A DNA stretch of 64,000 nt from Flectonema sp. DT1601 (Eukaryota > Euglenozoa > Diplonemea > Diplonemida > Diplonemidae), in NCBI GenBank assembly GCA_964019425.1, contig OZ025783.1, forward strand, positions 248,001-312,000. The letters are read 5' to 3'. The notes under the pieces were generated by a model, which worked only from the letters and a program-made list of their open reading frames with translations, did no database searches and was not told the origin of the DNA. Below are positions 21,144 through 32,100 of the stretch, piece by piece (the first letter of the stretch is position 1; each line of letters starts with the position of its first letter). A program made the translations under genes and the position numbers.

Positions 21144-22148
21144 CTATAATCGTCTTCTCCAGCTGTCTAATTTTGATAACGTTGGAGTCCTGTTTGTTAA
21201 TAGCCTAGCAGTAGATGATGATCTTGATGACACAAATGAGAATGATATTCTTCTCCGATTGGGAGTGTTTGTTGTATTTATATTGTTAACAACTTCCTTA
21301 GTTGTCACTCGAGAAGGTGATGGAACTCGACGAGGAGTGCTGAATGACATTTTCCGAGTTACAGACGTAGATCTCGTGAGAGAAGCCAATTCTGTAAGTC
21401 TCACAGTTATAGCAAAGTATGACTCACCATTATACAAATTAATCCATTCTTTAAAGAAGTGATAACTCTGCAGCTCCCTATCAGACAACGATTGAAACTC
21501 TCGTTCCCTATCAGTTGTCATATTTTTACTATTTTGACTAAAAGAACATGAGTGTTTTGTTTCATTCACACCGACCCTTAAACACATCAAGTTTATATCA
21601 ATTTTTACATCCAACTTATTAAAGATAACATCGATAGCCTTCTGTGATAAACTCCTCACTGTGGTAGTTTCAGATACAGGAATAACATGTGTTGATTCCA
21701 TGGTGTGCTGATCTCCATAAATTACTGTTACAAATCCTTTTCTGATAGGAGGAGATTCTTGATCATCAGATTCAATAGAAAGGACACTTTGAATTGTGTT
21801 GTTCAGGTTGAGTTGTGGTTCAAACTGTTCTTTACATCGACAAGGTTCAGATTGCCGTAACGAGTCATTTTCTAATTCTAATTTTTTTACAGATTCCTTT
21901 AAACTATCAATTTCTTCTTGCATACTATCCATCAGCTGCTTAACATTCCCAGCACTCTCACGTAACTCTATGTTTATGTCATTGGTGATACACCTTTCTG
22001 TTTCATCAGCAACTTGCATTGTCGCCTTTGCTTCATCAAAATCTCTTTTGACAATGTTTTTCTGGTTGTCACTGCGTTCTTTTATCCGGCTTAAGAGATC
22101 CCAAAGTCCGTCATCGTTTGTCTCACAACTGATGGTACTTTGCGACAT
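21144..22148 (-). CDS. Coiled-coil protein of unknown function
   Basis: Not recognised. From the ATG at 22148 (MSQSTISCETNDDG) the product is 334 residues; the frame is open to 22244, but that extension contains a CACAG acceptor and reads as leader. Residues about 10-110 are charged and helical with a heptad-like segment (MQEEIDSLKESVKKLELEN). The middle third (RKGFVTVIYGDQHTMEST through ESYFAITVRL) may be a small folded domain. The last 70 residues are Ser/Thr/Arg-rich with several SPS, TPR and TPN phosphorylation-type sites. A cytoskeletal or cell-cycle-regulated role is possible but not shown. Confidence 0.7.
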   Translation of the reverse strand: MSQSTISCETNDDGLWDLLSRIKERSDNQKNIVKRDFDEAKATMQVADETERCITNDINIELRESAGNVKQLMDSMQEEIDSLKESVKKLELENDSLRQSEPCRCKEQFEPQLNLNNTIQSVLSIESDDQESPPIRKGFVTVIYGDQHTMESTHVIPVSETTTVRSLSQKAIDVIFNKLDVKIDINLMCLRVGVNETKHSCSFSQNSKNMTTDREREFQSLSDRELQSYHFFKEWINLYNGESYFAITVRLTELASLTRSTSVTRKMSFSTPRRVPSPSRVTTKEVVNNINTTNTPNRRRISFSFVSSRSSSTARLLTNRTPTLSKLDSWRRRL

Positions 22149-22341
22149 GTCGACACGCTGAACCTGTGTAGTAATTATAAATAAATAATACTTTGCGAAG
22201 TGATATCGTTGTAAAGTATTCGTTGAAACTGAAAAATCTGACACAACTATTGTTTGTTTAGTACAACAAAAGAAAATTCTAATAAATGCAGCATAGAAGT
22301 ATACTGTACATAGCGCTACTACAGCAGCAATAAAGAAGAAC

Positions 22342-22989
22342 TTATTGACCTTCAGTTCTTAAGTAAACAGGAAGATCAGCTGAGCTGTATGGAGCAAAAC
22401 GATTACCAGCAAGATTTCTATTAGCCAGCCATCTCTTTGCACGTCGTTCTTCTAAAGAAGAAGTGTAAATCTGCTTTTCGAGGTTCGTTAATTTTGTTTT
22501 TGTCTCTTCAGCATCGTGACCAGTAAGTTCAGATGATTGCATTATCTCACCAATTCGAGAAGTGAAGACGTTTAGAGTTTCTTCTTTTAACTTTGCCTGA
22601 GCTTCATCAGGTAACGTGTTAGCAAGTTGATAAGCCTGCTCGTAGTAGTGTGATGTTGTTTCACGACGGAGGTTAACCGCGTCGGGATGTGATGCTAATT
22701 TCTCTAAGAAAGGTTTGTCGAAGTATTTTGGAAATGAGACTGAACACTTCTTCCCTAATAAGAGTGGCTTTGCAAGCCACAGTGGCACACTCACCATCGA
22801 TTCTTTTTCTAAGTCAGCGTCAACCCCATTCGCTCCATCTTCCTCTTCATCGCTGTCTAATTCATTTCCCATTTCTTCACAGCCAACAATTTTCATCCAT
22901 CCCATCTTATAAAGCCTTATAGCAGTCTGGATTGTGATGTGTTCTTCTTCTGCGAGAATGGTGTCAACGTCAGTGTAGTCTCCGTTCAT
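22342..22989 (-). CDS. PSF3: GINS complex subunit Psf3
   Basis: 215 residues, typical for the subunit. GINS joins Cdc45 and MCM2-7 to form the replicative helicase. The start YTDVDTILAEEE matches the family's opening Y-x-D-(I/V)-D-x-I-L-x-x-E. The central VSVPLWLAKPLLLGKKCSVSFPKYF is the conserved P-L-W-L-A region, followed by VNLRRETTSHYYEQAYQL. An acidic loop (DSDEEEDG) sits between them, in the place where the family is variable. It lies 130 bp from the DDX11-like helicase gene, which also serves chromosome replication. Confidence 0.9.
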   Translation of the reverse strand: MNGDYTDVDTILAEEEHITIQTAIRLYKMGWMKIVGCEEMGNELDSDEEEDGANGVDADLEKESMVSVPLWLAKPLLLGKKCSVSFPKYFDKPFLEKLASHPDAVNLRRETTSHYYEQAYQLANTLPDEAQAKLKEETLNVFTSRIGEIMQSSELTGHDAEETKTKLTNLEKQIYTSSLEERRAKRWLANRNLAGNRFAPYSSADLPVYLRTEGQ

Positions 22990-23118
22990 ATTTGTAGTTT
23001 TGCTTTCAGCCTTTTATGAAATAAATAAAATTACTTAAATAGCGTAATCTGATTATCATTTTTTTTTTTTTTTTTTTTTTTTAAAACTTTAAAAGACAGT
23101 ACAGGTTGCCACTCTAAT

Positions 23119-25461
23119 TTACAATTTGTCTTTCTTGTTATCAAAGAAGTTTTGTATCATGTTCTTACACTCACCAAAGTCTTTGGAATCTCTGGTACTT
23201 CTCAAAACCCATGAAGGGAGTAGTTGTTTTATACGATCATGAGAGTATCGGTGATCAAGAAGAAGAATTGAAGCAAAGTCATTTTGGTGTCGAATTGCTC
23301 TTCCGATTGATTGATTTACTGCCTTCATACACATCACGTCAAACATTGACGTTGCAGCAGCAGCTCCTGCATGACATCGAAGAACGTTTTGTTTCTCCGC
23401 AAGTATTGGATCTGATTTATTTGGGTATGGCATTCCTACAATGATAACGCATCTTCCATAGCCATCTGAAAAGTTAATTCCTTCGCTTAACTTTCCTCCA
23501 ATAACACACGATAATAATGCTCCCTTGTTTAAACAGTCATTTTGGTATTCTGTTAGAACTGCGCCGACGTCGTTTGCCTGTTTTGGTTCTCTGTAGACTT
23601 TCTTCTTCATGCGGATTTCTTCATATGCTGGTTTCTTTGTGATGTAGTCCCAAAAGAACTGCTCATATGCATACGAAGAAAAGAACACTACAAGTCCCTG
23701 AGGTACGACACTGCATAGATCAACAAGAACACGTGAGAGTGACATCAGCAATGAAGGATTCGCACGATTTTCAAAACGAAAATCAAAGCATTCTCCATAA
23801 CCTGCAGCAACAGTAATAGGAATGATGTTGTCAGGAGGGATAACATGACCACATTGATATATTATTATTTTATCTTCTTTTAATTGTGGAATCAATTGAT
23901 GTTTAATATCACTCACTGGAGACATGGTTCCTCCTGCTAACACAACACTCCTTGCCTTGTCAAGTATAACACGAAATTCATCAGCTGCAAAAACAGATAT
24001 AATAGCAAGTGTCGGATGACCATTTGTTGTACTATAAATTAACCGACAATGCTCTCTATTTGCAGCAACAATCATAAAGAGAAATTTTTCAACGTTGTAC
24101 ATTGACGCAACGGTTGCAAGTGGAGGTCCACCTGACACTGAAGCTTCATTTCTCTTTTCTAAAAATCCTTGAAGCTTTCTAAACAAATGAACCTCTCTTA
24201 AGAATCGAATTATCTCCGGAACATCAACCCCCTCGATATCAGATGTGAACACTAATTGAGTCATGTTTAAAAGTTCACTTTCTTGATTGTCGTTCTTGTT
24301 AGTTTGGCTTTTTGCCACAACCCAATCAACTAATTTCTTTAGTATTGCTGATAATTTTCTCACACGAGTTTTATTCTTAACGTGTAATCTATTCTTGTAA
24401 GTATTCAAATAAAGTGAGACTGCTTGTTGGGTCTGTTGCAGCATCGGAAGTGTTGCTGTGACACTGTGAGTTTGATTGACTGATTCTGTGATGTTGTGTC
24501 CTTCGTCAACTACAATAACATTACCCTCAAGGTGTAATCCGTATGCTAATCTTGAAGCTTGAGATAGTAGTGTGCTGTAAGGCAACGCAATTACATTTGC
24601 TCTGTCGACTGTTCTTTTAGTCGCGAAGTATGGGCATCCTTTATCATGCTTTCCATGTTTTAATATGTCTTCAATCTCCATTGGAGTTACCTTCATTCTA
24701 TCCATCAATTTCTTTAAACCAGATCCCTTTCCAGTATAAGGACATTGACTGTTTTGAGCATCTGCTCCAACAGTGTTACATAAATCGTTTAAACGTTCTG
24801 GATTTCCTCTACTTCGATTGATTACGTCTTTATTTATACAAAGATGAGAACGACTGGCTAATTGAAGTGCTCTGATTGAGGGATCTTTCCACCAGATCGT
24901 CTTTTTTAACTCGCTTATAAATTGAGATATTTGAGTGTGTGTTCTGGAAGCGAATATTATTTTTGGAGTGTTTTCAGGTTCGGCTGATTCAGATGAAGTG
25001 TCGCTGTCACACTCGTACTCATTAAAAGAATTTTGTGTTTCATCAACCGGATCTTGTAGTAGATCTTCGTCATCAGTTGAAATTGTTATGTGAGGTCTTT
25101 TTAAACGTTTTTCTATTTTGGTTCTTTTAATCGCTGACATTCTAATTTCTGATTCTCTATTTTGACGTTTTTGTTGTCGATTTGCTTCAACGACCCAGTC
25201 TGGAATGTTTGGGTCGTGCTCTTCTGACGAGTCGTCGTCTTGAACATCTTCTCTTTTTTTAAAATCTCTCAACCACGTTAATGAACCATTTATAATACTT
25301 TGAGTTTTGCCAGTTCCAGTAGGAGATTCCATGATTCCAAATTTCTCACCATCACAACACTCCCATAGGGATTGCATTAAACCATTTTGAATGTCATAAG
25401 GTTGAAACGGGAAAGGGAAATCTTTTTCTTTATAATTAACATCTAATCTCGTTGATTCCAT
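23119..25461 (-). CDS. DDX11/Chl1-type Fe-S DNA helicase (XPD family)
   Basis: 781 residues from the ATG at 25461 (MESTRLDVNY). It is a superfamily 2 5'-3' DNA helicase, a class used in sister-chromatid cohesion and replication-fork repair. Motifs: FPFQPYDIQ (Q motif), ESPTGTGKT (Walker A, about residue 44), VVDEGHN (DEAH-type box), KIIFASRTHTQISQF (motif Ia) and QSIGRAIRHQNDFASI (motif VI). Four cysteines between Walker A and the DEGH box (SHLCIN, DLCNTV, SQCPYTG, KGCPYFA) fit a 4Fe-4S cluster. The acidic insert before motif Ia is usual for DDX11. FANCJ and RTEL1 share this fold, but length and the FPF start favour DDX11. CTACAG lies 13 bases before the ATG. Confidence 0.88.
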   Translation of the reverse strand: MESTRLDVNYKEKDFPFPFQPYDIQNGLMQSLWECCDGEKFGIMESPTGTGKTQSIINGSLTWLRDFKKREDVQDDDSSEEHDPNIPDWVVEANRQQKRQNRESEIRMSAIKRTKIEKRLKRPHITISTDDEDLLQDPVDETQNSFNEYECDSDTSSESAEPENTPKIIFASRTHTQISQFISELKKTIWWKDPSIRALQLASRSHLCINKDVINRSRGNPERLNDLCNTVGADAQNSQCPYTGKGSGLKKLMDRMKVTPMEIEDILKHGKHDKGCPYFATKRTVDRANVIALPYSTLLSQASRLAYGLHLEGNVIVVDEGHNITESVNQTHSVTATLPMLQQTQQAVSLYLNTYKNRLHVKNKTRVRKLSAILKKLVDWVVAKSQTNKNDNQESELLNMTQLVFTSDIEGVDVPEIIRFLREVHLFRKLQGFLEKRNEASVSGGPPLATVASMYNVEKFLFMIVAANREHCRLIYSTTNGHPTLAIISVFAADEFRVILDKARSVVLAGGTMSPVSDIKHQLIPQLKEDKIIIYQCGHVIPPDNIIPITVAAGYGECFDFRFENRANPSLLMSLSRVLVDLCSVVPQGLVVFFSSYAYEQFFWDYITKKPAYEEIRMKKKVYREPKQANDVGAVLTEYQNDCLNKGALLSCVIGGKLSEGINFSDGYGRCVIIVGMPYPNKSDPILAEKQNVLRCHAGAAAATSMFDVMCMKAVNQSIGRAIRHQNDFASILLLDHRYSHDRIKQLLPSWVLRSTRDSKDFGECKNMIQNFFDNKKDKL

Positions 25462-27109
25462 CCCCTCCCTCTCCCTGTAGAAAAACATAAACATTAAATA
25501 TTGATATTGAGCTTTCTGTGAAGGGTTTTTTTTTTTTTTTTTCCATTCATGCATATTATTGTACAACTGTTTTTTAGAAAAAGTTTATAATAAAAACTAA
25601 TAAAGTATTCCGGTAGTTAAAACAGAGGGTCAACGAGATGACACAACAAACAAAAAAGAGAATGAAAAAAAAAAAATATCTAAGTCGGAGTACACAGGTA
25701 GCATAAAAGCAAAATTAAAAAAACAAACAAAAAAAAAAAAACTTTTAAAAAATAAAATTAACGGAAAAGCACGTCACGAACACAGCTTGCTGGAAAGTAG
25801 CGCAACAGCTGTGGCACATCATCGTCAGCTTGCAGACGGGAAAAAATAAATAATTAGTAAAATCGAGGAAGAAACAAACAAACCTAAATTGCGCTGTTGC
25901 TGTTGTTGTTTTTTTTAACCTCTGAAATTGAACAACCAAAAACTGTCCGATAAAACCCTAAAAAATAATAATGAGATTATCTTCACTTTTCACTTAACAA
26001 AAAGAGAGGGAGAAAAAAGGTTTTTCTAATAAAAAAAAAAAGGGGGAAAAAGAATACACCGCGCTTGCCGGCATGCCAGCAAGCGTCGGCCAAGTAGGCG
26101 CGAAACAGTAATCGTTACTTATGATAAAAGCATGGCTGTTGCACGCACTGTGAAGGAGGCCATAATATTGAGGAAGGGAAGTTGTTGACACTAAACTAAA
26201 AAAAAAAAGCTAATTTAAAATGAAAAAAAAATAAAAACAGTAGAGAAGACAATGAGATTTCTTTTTTTATTCTTTTTTCGTTTATTCCATTTAACAAGTA
26301 TTGTAAGAACAAAAAAGAATGTTGAGCAGCAGCACACGTAAACCTCCTTTAGCTTTATCAGTTTAAGTCGGTTCACCGGTCTCGAGACACAAACAAAACA
26401 TCAACAAATGTTATGTATAGTTTAAGATAAAGTCAATTCTTTTTTCTCTCTGTGTGATATTTGTTTTCTGTTCCTTTTTTTTTCCGATTTCTTTTTTTTT
26501 TTTTAATAGTAGTTTTTTCCATTCATGGTGTTTTTCGTTATTCTTGCTACATGAACAAACAAGGAACAAAAATAAAAATAAAAAAAAAACACATTTTAAA
26601 AAAAAAAAAAAAAGGAGGAGGGAAATATCTTAAAGGCGTAGTGAGGTGTTTTGATTTTATTTTATTAATTTTTTCATGGTCATAGCGCCTCTACAAATCA
26701 GCCCATACACATAGGCTCTTTAAAAAAAAAAAAAAAAAAAACGGATAATTTAAAGTGATACTTCGGTAGGCTCATTGCTCTACTTTTCCCACCCATACTT
26801 TAAATTCTTGTTAAACTTAACAACAGGCCACTTTTTTTTAATGGGCGCTACAACCATGTGTTTATTATTGTTGTTGTTTTTTCTTTTTGTTAAAGTAAAC
26901 GGGTCATGCATTATCACATTCTATAAAACAAAGAAAAAGGTTTTAACAAAAGAAAGAAAACGCTTCGGATTTTTTTTTTTCTTTTTCAAAAAAAAAAAAA
27001 AAAAAAAAAACTGAAATCACGAAATTCAAACATGCGAAGCATGCTGATAATTGTTTAAAAAAAGAGAGTAAACGAATAAGCTATACAATACAAACCCTAA
27101 TTACTGAAA
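25462..27109. other. Intergenic spacer with a GC-richer island and a conserved element
   Basis: 1.65 kb. Between 25770 and 26190 the sequence is richer in G+C than its surroundings and, on the minus strand, contains intron-like punctuation (TACTAAT followed by a T-rich tract and CTGCAAG at about 25832-25860). I could not assemble a consistent spliced frame. An imperfect 24-nt inverted repeat sits at 26062-26085. From 26695 to 26826 there is one copy of a conserved element also found at 56.3 kb. The rest is A/T runs. Confidence 0.5.
26695..26826 (-). ncRNA. Candidate structured RNA / conserved intergenic element, copy A
   Basis: Shares with 56272-56372 the blocks AATCAGCCCAT, GGTAGGCTCATTGCTCTAC, a C-rich block and ACTTAACAACAG, in the same order. 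Read on the minus strand (the sense of the genes), AAUGAGCCUA can pair with UGGGCUGAUU: ten positions with one G-G mismatch and one G-U, enclosing an A/U-rich loop whose length differs between copies. Conserved stem arms with a variable loop suggest an RNA. The strand and the RNA nature are inferred. Confidence 0.35.
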
Positions 27110-27640
27110 TCAGAGTCTGCGATTGCAGTCAAGGGTTTTTGGAGACTGAGGAGGTACGATAGAACTTCCATCACACGGAGTACCCTCTCTGATGCAATCA
27201 GCGTAGTGTTCATACTGATCTCTGGCTACATAAAGAGAAAAGTCTAACGAAGTTAAGAATATTCCCTCAAGTCGTTTGAGAGTATCTTCAGAAACACCAG
27301 CAACTTGGCTGTAGAATTCCGTTGACAAGTACTCGTCGTCTCTGAATTTCGCAGCAAGCAATAAACTTGTGATTAGCAGTCTGTGAACGCTGTGTTTTGT
27401 CACCATCATTTGTGAGTCTGCTAGAACCATTCTATCCATGTAGATTAGTGATATGATATGACAAGGCTCTGATACATTACAATACTTTGATATCCTCTCA
27501 TGGTAATCTCTAAGAGTGATATCAGGAACCTCCACACAATGCATACTCGTCTTTCCATTTTCACCGCTTCCATTTGTCTTAACCACATGCTCTAACACTC
27601 TAAGACAGAGCTCTGACATAGGAATGCTCTCAGTTGTCAT
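27110..27640 (-). CDS. PHO80/cyclin-P-type cyclin
   Basis: 176 residues forming essentially one cyclin box. SEPCHIISLIYMDRMVL and VHRLLITSLLLAAKFRDDEYLSTEFYSQVAGVS match the core helices of the PHO80-like (cyclin U/P) group, including the A-K-(F/Y)-x-(D/E)-D signature and the GVS-x-x-x-LKRLE turn. Such cyclins activate a Pho85/CDK5-like kinase and often report phosphate or cell-cycle state. It is small and has no destruction box. No partner kinase is in this window. Confidence 0.88.
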   Translation of the reverse strand: MTTESIPMSELCLRVLEHVVKTNGSGENGKTSMHCVEVPDITLRDYHERISKYCNVSEPCHIISLIYMDRMVLADSQMMVTKHSVHRLLITSLLLAAKFRDDEYLSTEFYSQVAGVSEDTLKRLEGIFLTSLDFSLYVARDQYEHYADCIREGTPCDGSSIVPPQSPKTLDCNRRL

Positions 27641-28151
27641 ATTGTTTATTATTATTTTTTATTTTTATTTTGTTAAAAAGCTTTCATACTGTTGTAAAAA
27701 TGAATATAAAAACAACAGTAATGTTTAATAAATCAGAACCAACAGTTACCGGGGAAAGGTTTACTTTTAAGAGTGAAACAAAAAAATGATTGGAAAGGTG
27801 TAAAAAGGTTTTTCTTCTTTTCAGTAAAAATTATTATTGTAGAAAAAATACCAGAGAACACCAGACAATTCAAAAAAACACCTCCGGCAGTTGGGGTTAA
27901 AGATAAAAAAAGCAGGGGAAAAAATTTAAAAAAAAAAAAATTAATTAAAGCTTCTTCAGGTTGACGTCAAGCCATATCGAGCGAATTGCTAGGTAACTCG
28001 AAAACTGTAAATCAAAAAAAAAAAAAAAAAAAAAAATTAAGAAAGCCTTATTTCTGAGCAGTAATTAACTTTACATATTTCTATTCCTTTTCTCGGAATC
28101 ACATTTCAATGAATTGTGAAGAAAGTTTAACTGCTCAGCTATGCAATCTAA
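27641..28151. other. Intergenic spacer, no feature seen
   Basis: 511 bp with an A/T-rich cyclin leader and a poly-A run at about 28014-28037. No repeat shared with other spacers was found. Confidence 0.5.
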
Positions 28152-28853
28152 TTATTTCTTCTTTTGTTCTTCCATTCTCTTTGACTGACCTTCAAATGCA
28201 GCTTTCGACAGATCAGCCCGCTGCTCATCAGTAGCGTTCTTGTACATGTTAGCTAGCAGTTCTTCAGTTGAGGCACCTCCATCAGCTAGTCGAGAGTGTT
28301 GGGCTTTTTTCTTTTTTTCGCTGGTGTCGATTCCACTCCATTCGATCCCAGTTTCTGATTTCTGAAGTCTGATCACAAATTTATCATCTTTTCGTATCAA
28401 CGATGACTTGTCTGGATTAATATCTTCACAGAGATCAGTTACTTTCATTTGATAATTGATCAGCTTTCCTTTACCGTCTGGAACTCCAATAGCAAAGAAG
28501 TGAAAACCATCTCTGGTAAACGTACAGTCACAATCAGGTGATAGGTGTAAGTCTTTCAAATCACAATAAATCTTTATGTAAGCTTTTCCCTGATCATACG
28601 AATACTTATTCAGGTTGGAAAACACTTGATCTGAGAAATCTCTGACATTACCAGCATCTCTATCGACTCTGCATGTTTCATCTAATAATACGCCAGCCTG
28701 GTTGCTGGAAACTGCTTTCTTTTCCTTTTCTAATTTGTTTAATTTCACTTCCTCAGTTTGTATCAAAGTTTGAAGAGCACTTCTTACGTTCGTACGGGTA
28801 GCAGTCTCATGCAGCTTTTTTAATTCAGCGATGTCAGCAGTTAATACTTCCAT
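28152..28853 (-). CDS. CacyBP/SIP-like protein (CS and SGS domains)
   Basis: 233 residues, matching the family length. Calcyclin-binding protein bridges Siah/SCF-type ubiquitin ligases and Hsp90 or S100 partners in animals. The N-terminal helical hairpin (about residues 1-50, DIAELKKLHETATR and VKLNKLEKEKK) is the dimerisation part. The CS domain spans about 70-165 (YSYDQGKAYIKIYCDL to KFVIRLQKSE). The SGS region has EWSGID and ELLANMYKNATDEQR, followed by a basic end. CACAG lies 33 bases before the ATG. Confidence 0.88.
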   Translation of the reverse strand: MEVLTADIAELKKLHETATRTNVRSALQTLIQTEEVKLNKLEKEKKAVSSNQAGVLLDETCRVDRDAGNVRDFSDQVFSNLNKYSYDQGKAYIKIYCDLKDLHLSPDCDCTFTRDGFHFFAIGVPDGKGKLINYQMKVTDLCEDINPDKSSLIRKDDKFVIRLQKSETGIEWSGIDTSEKKKKAQHSRLADGGASTEELLANMYKNATDEQRADLSKAAFEGQSKRMEEQKKK

Positions 28854-29155
28854 TGTTGTGGTTTTGTTAATTACTTTCGTGTCCTGTGAAATGTGTGTTA
28901 GATTTTCTTATGAACAGGATATTAAATAGCAAGTCGGATACATTTTCTAACAAAAGACCTGTACTCGAGTAGCGTAAGACTTTATTTGTACTAAACCCTC
29001 ATCAAAAACATAACTCAAGCAGTGTACTAGTAGATAGGCTGGGATAGAGTTGCAGCTGTGAGCGGTCCATAAACCGATCTCAATAAGAAAATCAAATCGT
29101 ACAGAGAGTAGCCTGTTGGGTAACTACACATTTGGGGGTGTTTGGGGAAGACCGT
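28854..29155. other. Intergenic spacer, no feature seen
   Basis: 302 bp holding the CacyBP leader with a CACAG acceptor and the 3' flank of the ligase gene. Nothing else is seen. Confidence 0.5.
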
Positions 29156-32100
29156 CTACGGATCCATAATTGTTTCTTCTGAGTCTTCGTCTGATACAAC
29201 AGGACACACAGCACTGTCAGGATTTATTGTAGCCCTTGGAGCAGAAAAGGTCGATAACAAATACTCACTAGTAGACAACACACAGTTAGAGTCAATACAA
29301 GCATCAATCCACGTGTAGTGAACCAGAGGTGGTGAATTCGGTCCCAAATAGGATTGTAAAGATGACAACGGATTTGGTGAATGAGCATTAATAAGAAGAA
29401 CAGTCGGTTGTAATATTCCAGAGATACAAACATCTGAAGCAGTACTCTCAGTTAGAGGAGGTAATATAGTCGCACCTGATCGACTTGCTTGAAGTAAAGT
29501 TAACATCATGGCGTCAGTATAGATTGGGAGACTGTTTTCTTCAGATTGTTTATGTTCACCGATGACTTGTAATACAACTGATGAAAATATTTCGCGTGGT
29601 TGATGGTGGTTCTCCATTCCGAGATCAATTTTTATTTTTCTAATTGAGACGCAGTCATCTGAATCCCATGATCTTTTATTTTTTATTCTTCCTTCGACAT
29701 CTTCCGCTCCGGCTTCTTCAAGCACTAATCGCAGAGACTCATCAGTCGCATCGATCCCGAAAGGATCACCGTATTTGTCCATTGTGCGTGCGAATGACTC
29801 TTTCATGCTAGCACTGCAGTACACCATATACCTTGGGGCACATGGGATGGGTCTACCTGCTTTAATGCTTTCTATTATCCAATTGTAATGAAGGATGTAT
29901 TTATTTAAATATTTATCATCTGAATAACTATTTTCACATGCGACTTTCCAATGTTTTACTTTAGCACTGTTTTCTGTTGCTGCTATTTGATGAGATGTCT
30001 TCGTAGGATTGGCGACTACAGTGCCTCCGTGATTTGTGATCAGAGCCTCCAATACTTCCTTTCTCCAGATAGTATCACTTTGCATGATGCATAGCTTTAA
30101 AGGTGTTCCTTTAACTTTGAATGTGGTTGAAGTGCCATCAAGCTCGTTTGGTATTATTTTTGTTGTCGTCGCTGCGAAGTTTTGTGGAATATTGTGATGC
30201 TGTTCTTTCTTTTTAGTTGCTCGTTTTGCTTTTGTTAGTGTGTAATCTTCTGAAAGATCTGCAGCAAGCTTTCTATTCTCATTGCTGGTTTCAATTAATT
30301 TAGTTAAAGATTCGAGTGTCATTGCGTCGCTAACCTCTTTATCTGAACGGATATGGTGAACACGAGGGAATCGAACTGTTTTTCCAACTTTAAACTTTAC
30401 GGTATCAGTAAAACTGTATCCGAATATCTCCAACACAACTGAGTGATCAGGATTAATATAAACATCTGGGACATCATCAGCTGCAGCTTTCCAATCACCT
30501 AAGTGAGCAGGTGTGTTGTTTTTATCGTAAGTTATCCAATGAGGATCAAGTTTTCCTAGTAAAACAGCAAGTTCAACTTGTGTATATCCCGTTCCTACTT
30601 TAGTGAATGTGTACCATACTCCATCAGGTCCTCGAACTCCTAATAAGAAATGTGAAATATGGTTTTTACCAAACTTAGTTCCATAATAACCTCCAAGTAC
30701 AACTAAGTCCATTGTGTCAGCTAATCCTTGGATGTGATCTCTTTTTAATTTTAACCATTTGAGACGACGTTCTCCAGGTTTATAAGTGCTTCCGGCATTC
30801 TTCAATACGACACCTTCAAATCCATTATTGACTGACTCATCGAGGGCTTGGAATACTTCTTTAGTATTCTGAACTCGTTTTGATTTTACGAGTTCGAAAA
30901 CATTCTTTTTCTCCGTGAGAATGGAACGTAATTTTTGTCTTCTTTGATCAGAAGTCAACTCAGTTAGTACCTCACCATTTAAGAAGACAATGTCAAAAGC
31001 GAGATAGCAGAAATTTTCATCAACGTTGGTTTCGTTGTCCAGAGCGAAAGTTTTGTTTGTCCCAAATGGTTTATAACCGTTTAACTTCTTACTGTAAACT
31101 AACAGTTCCCCGTCAATAATACAGGTTTCACAATTAATACTTTCTAAAGTTTGTAACAAGAATTTCGGTCCGTACACATCAGAATAGTCTTTAGCATTCC
31201 TCGTCCAAAACATTAATTTCTTAGTATTTCTTTGAAAGTGAAGAAGATGTCTTTCTCCATCATATTTAGGTTCGACTGTCATTTTTTCAGTTGATAACAA
31301 CATGTCTAATTTATCCTTAGACACTAGTGATGCAAGCATAGGTGCAAAAGGACGGAATAGAGTTACTCCACGCTGATCAGTTGGTAGAAATAACGGATCA
31401 GAAGTTTTAACGCAAACCTCTCTTAAATCAGTCGTCGTATTGTAAAGTTCTACAGCACACGGATGAAATCTTCCCAAGATAGGTGAATGTTGAATGTGAA
31501 GCCTCATGTCTTTTAATAATATTCTTAGAACCCATTTTTGTTCAACAGCAGACATAGTTCTCAAGATGCTCATTAAAACAGTTTTCTTTTTATCAGGACT
31601 GTCAGCTTTGCTTAGATTATCAAGCATGGTATTTACATCAAGAACAGTCACAGGTTCATCTGAGATTGAAAATCCTCTTTTTACGAGAATCGCATAAACG
31701 ACATCACTGAAATGCGTTGCTTGGGCTGATGTTTTATTCGGATCTTTCCAACGAAGCATTCGTTGAGCGTCGAAGCTGTCAGCTGGTAGCTGCAATAAGT
31801 GGATGTAGTGATGAGCAATTTTTGATTCTTTCAATCCATACGTCTGTCTGTACGTATCTAAGTGAGGTAGTAGCAGTCTCATGAAAGGAAAGTGATCAAC
31901 TCTGGCTTCAGGTCCATAGAGTTTTTTCACCGAAACAGATAATGATTTCCAGAACATTTCTAATGTTGATAATCTCTCACCAGCTCCAGACTTTGTGAGA
32001 ACCTTTTCAAGGACAGCAGTGAAATTCTTAAACGGATATCTGTTATCTATTCCCTTCAAATCAGGAATTTGTTCTTGCTTCACAACTGTTTTTTTAAAAT

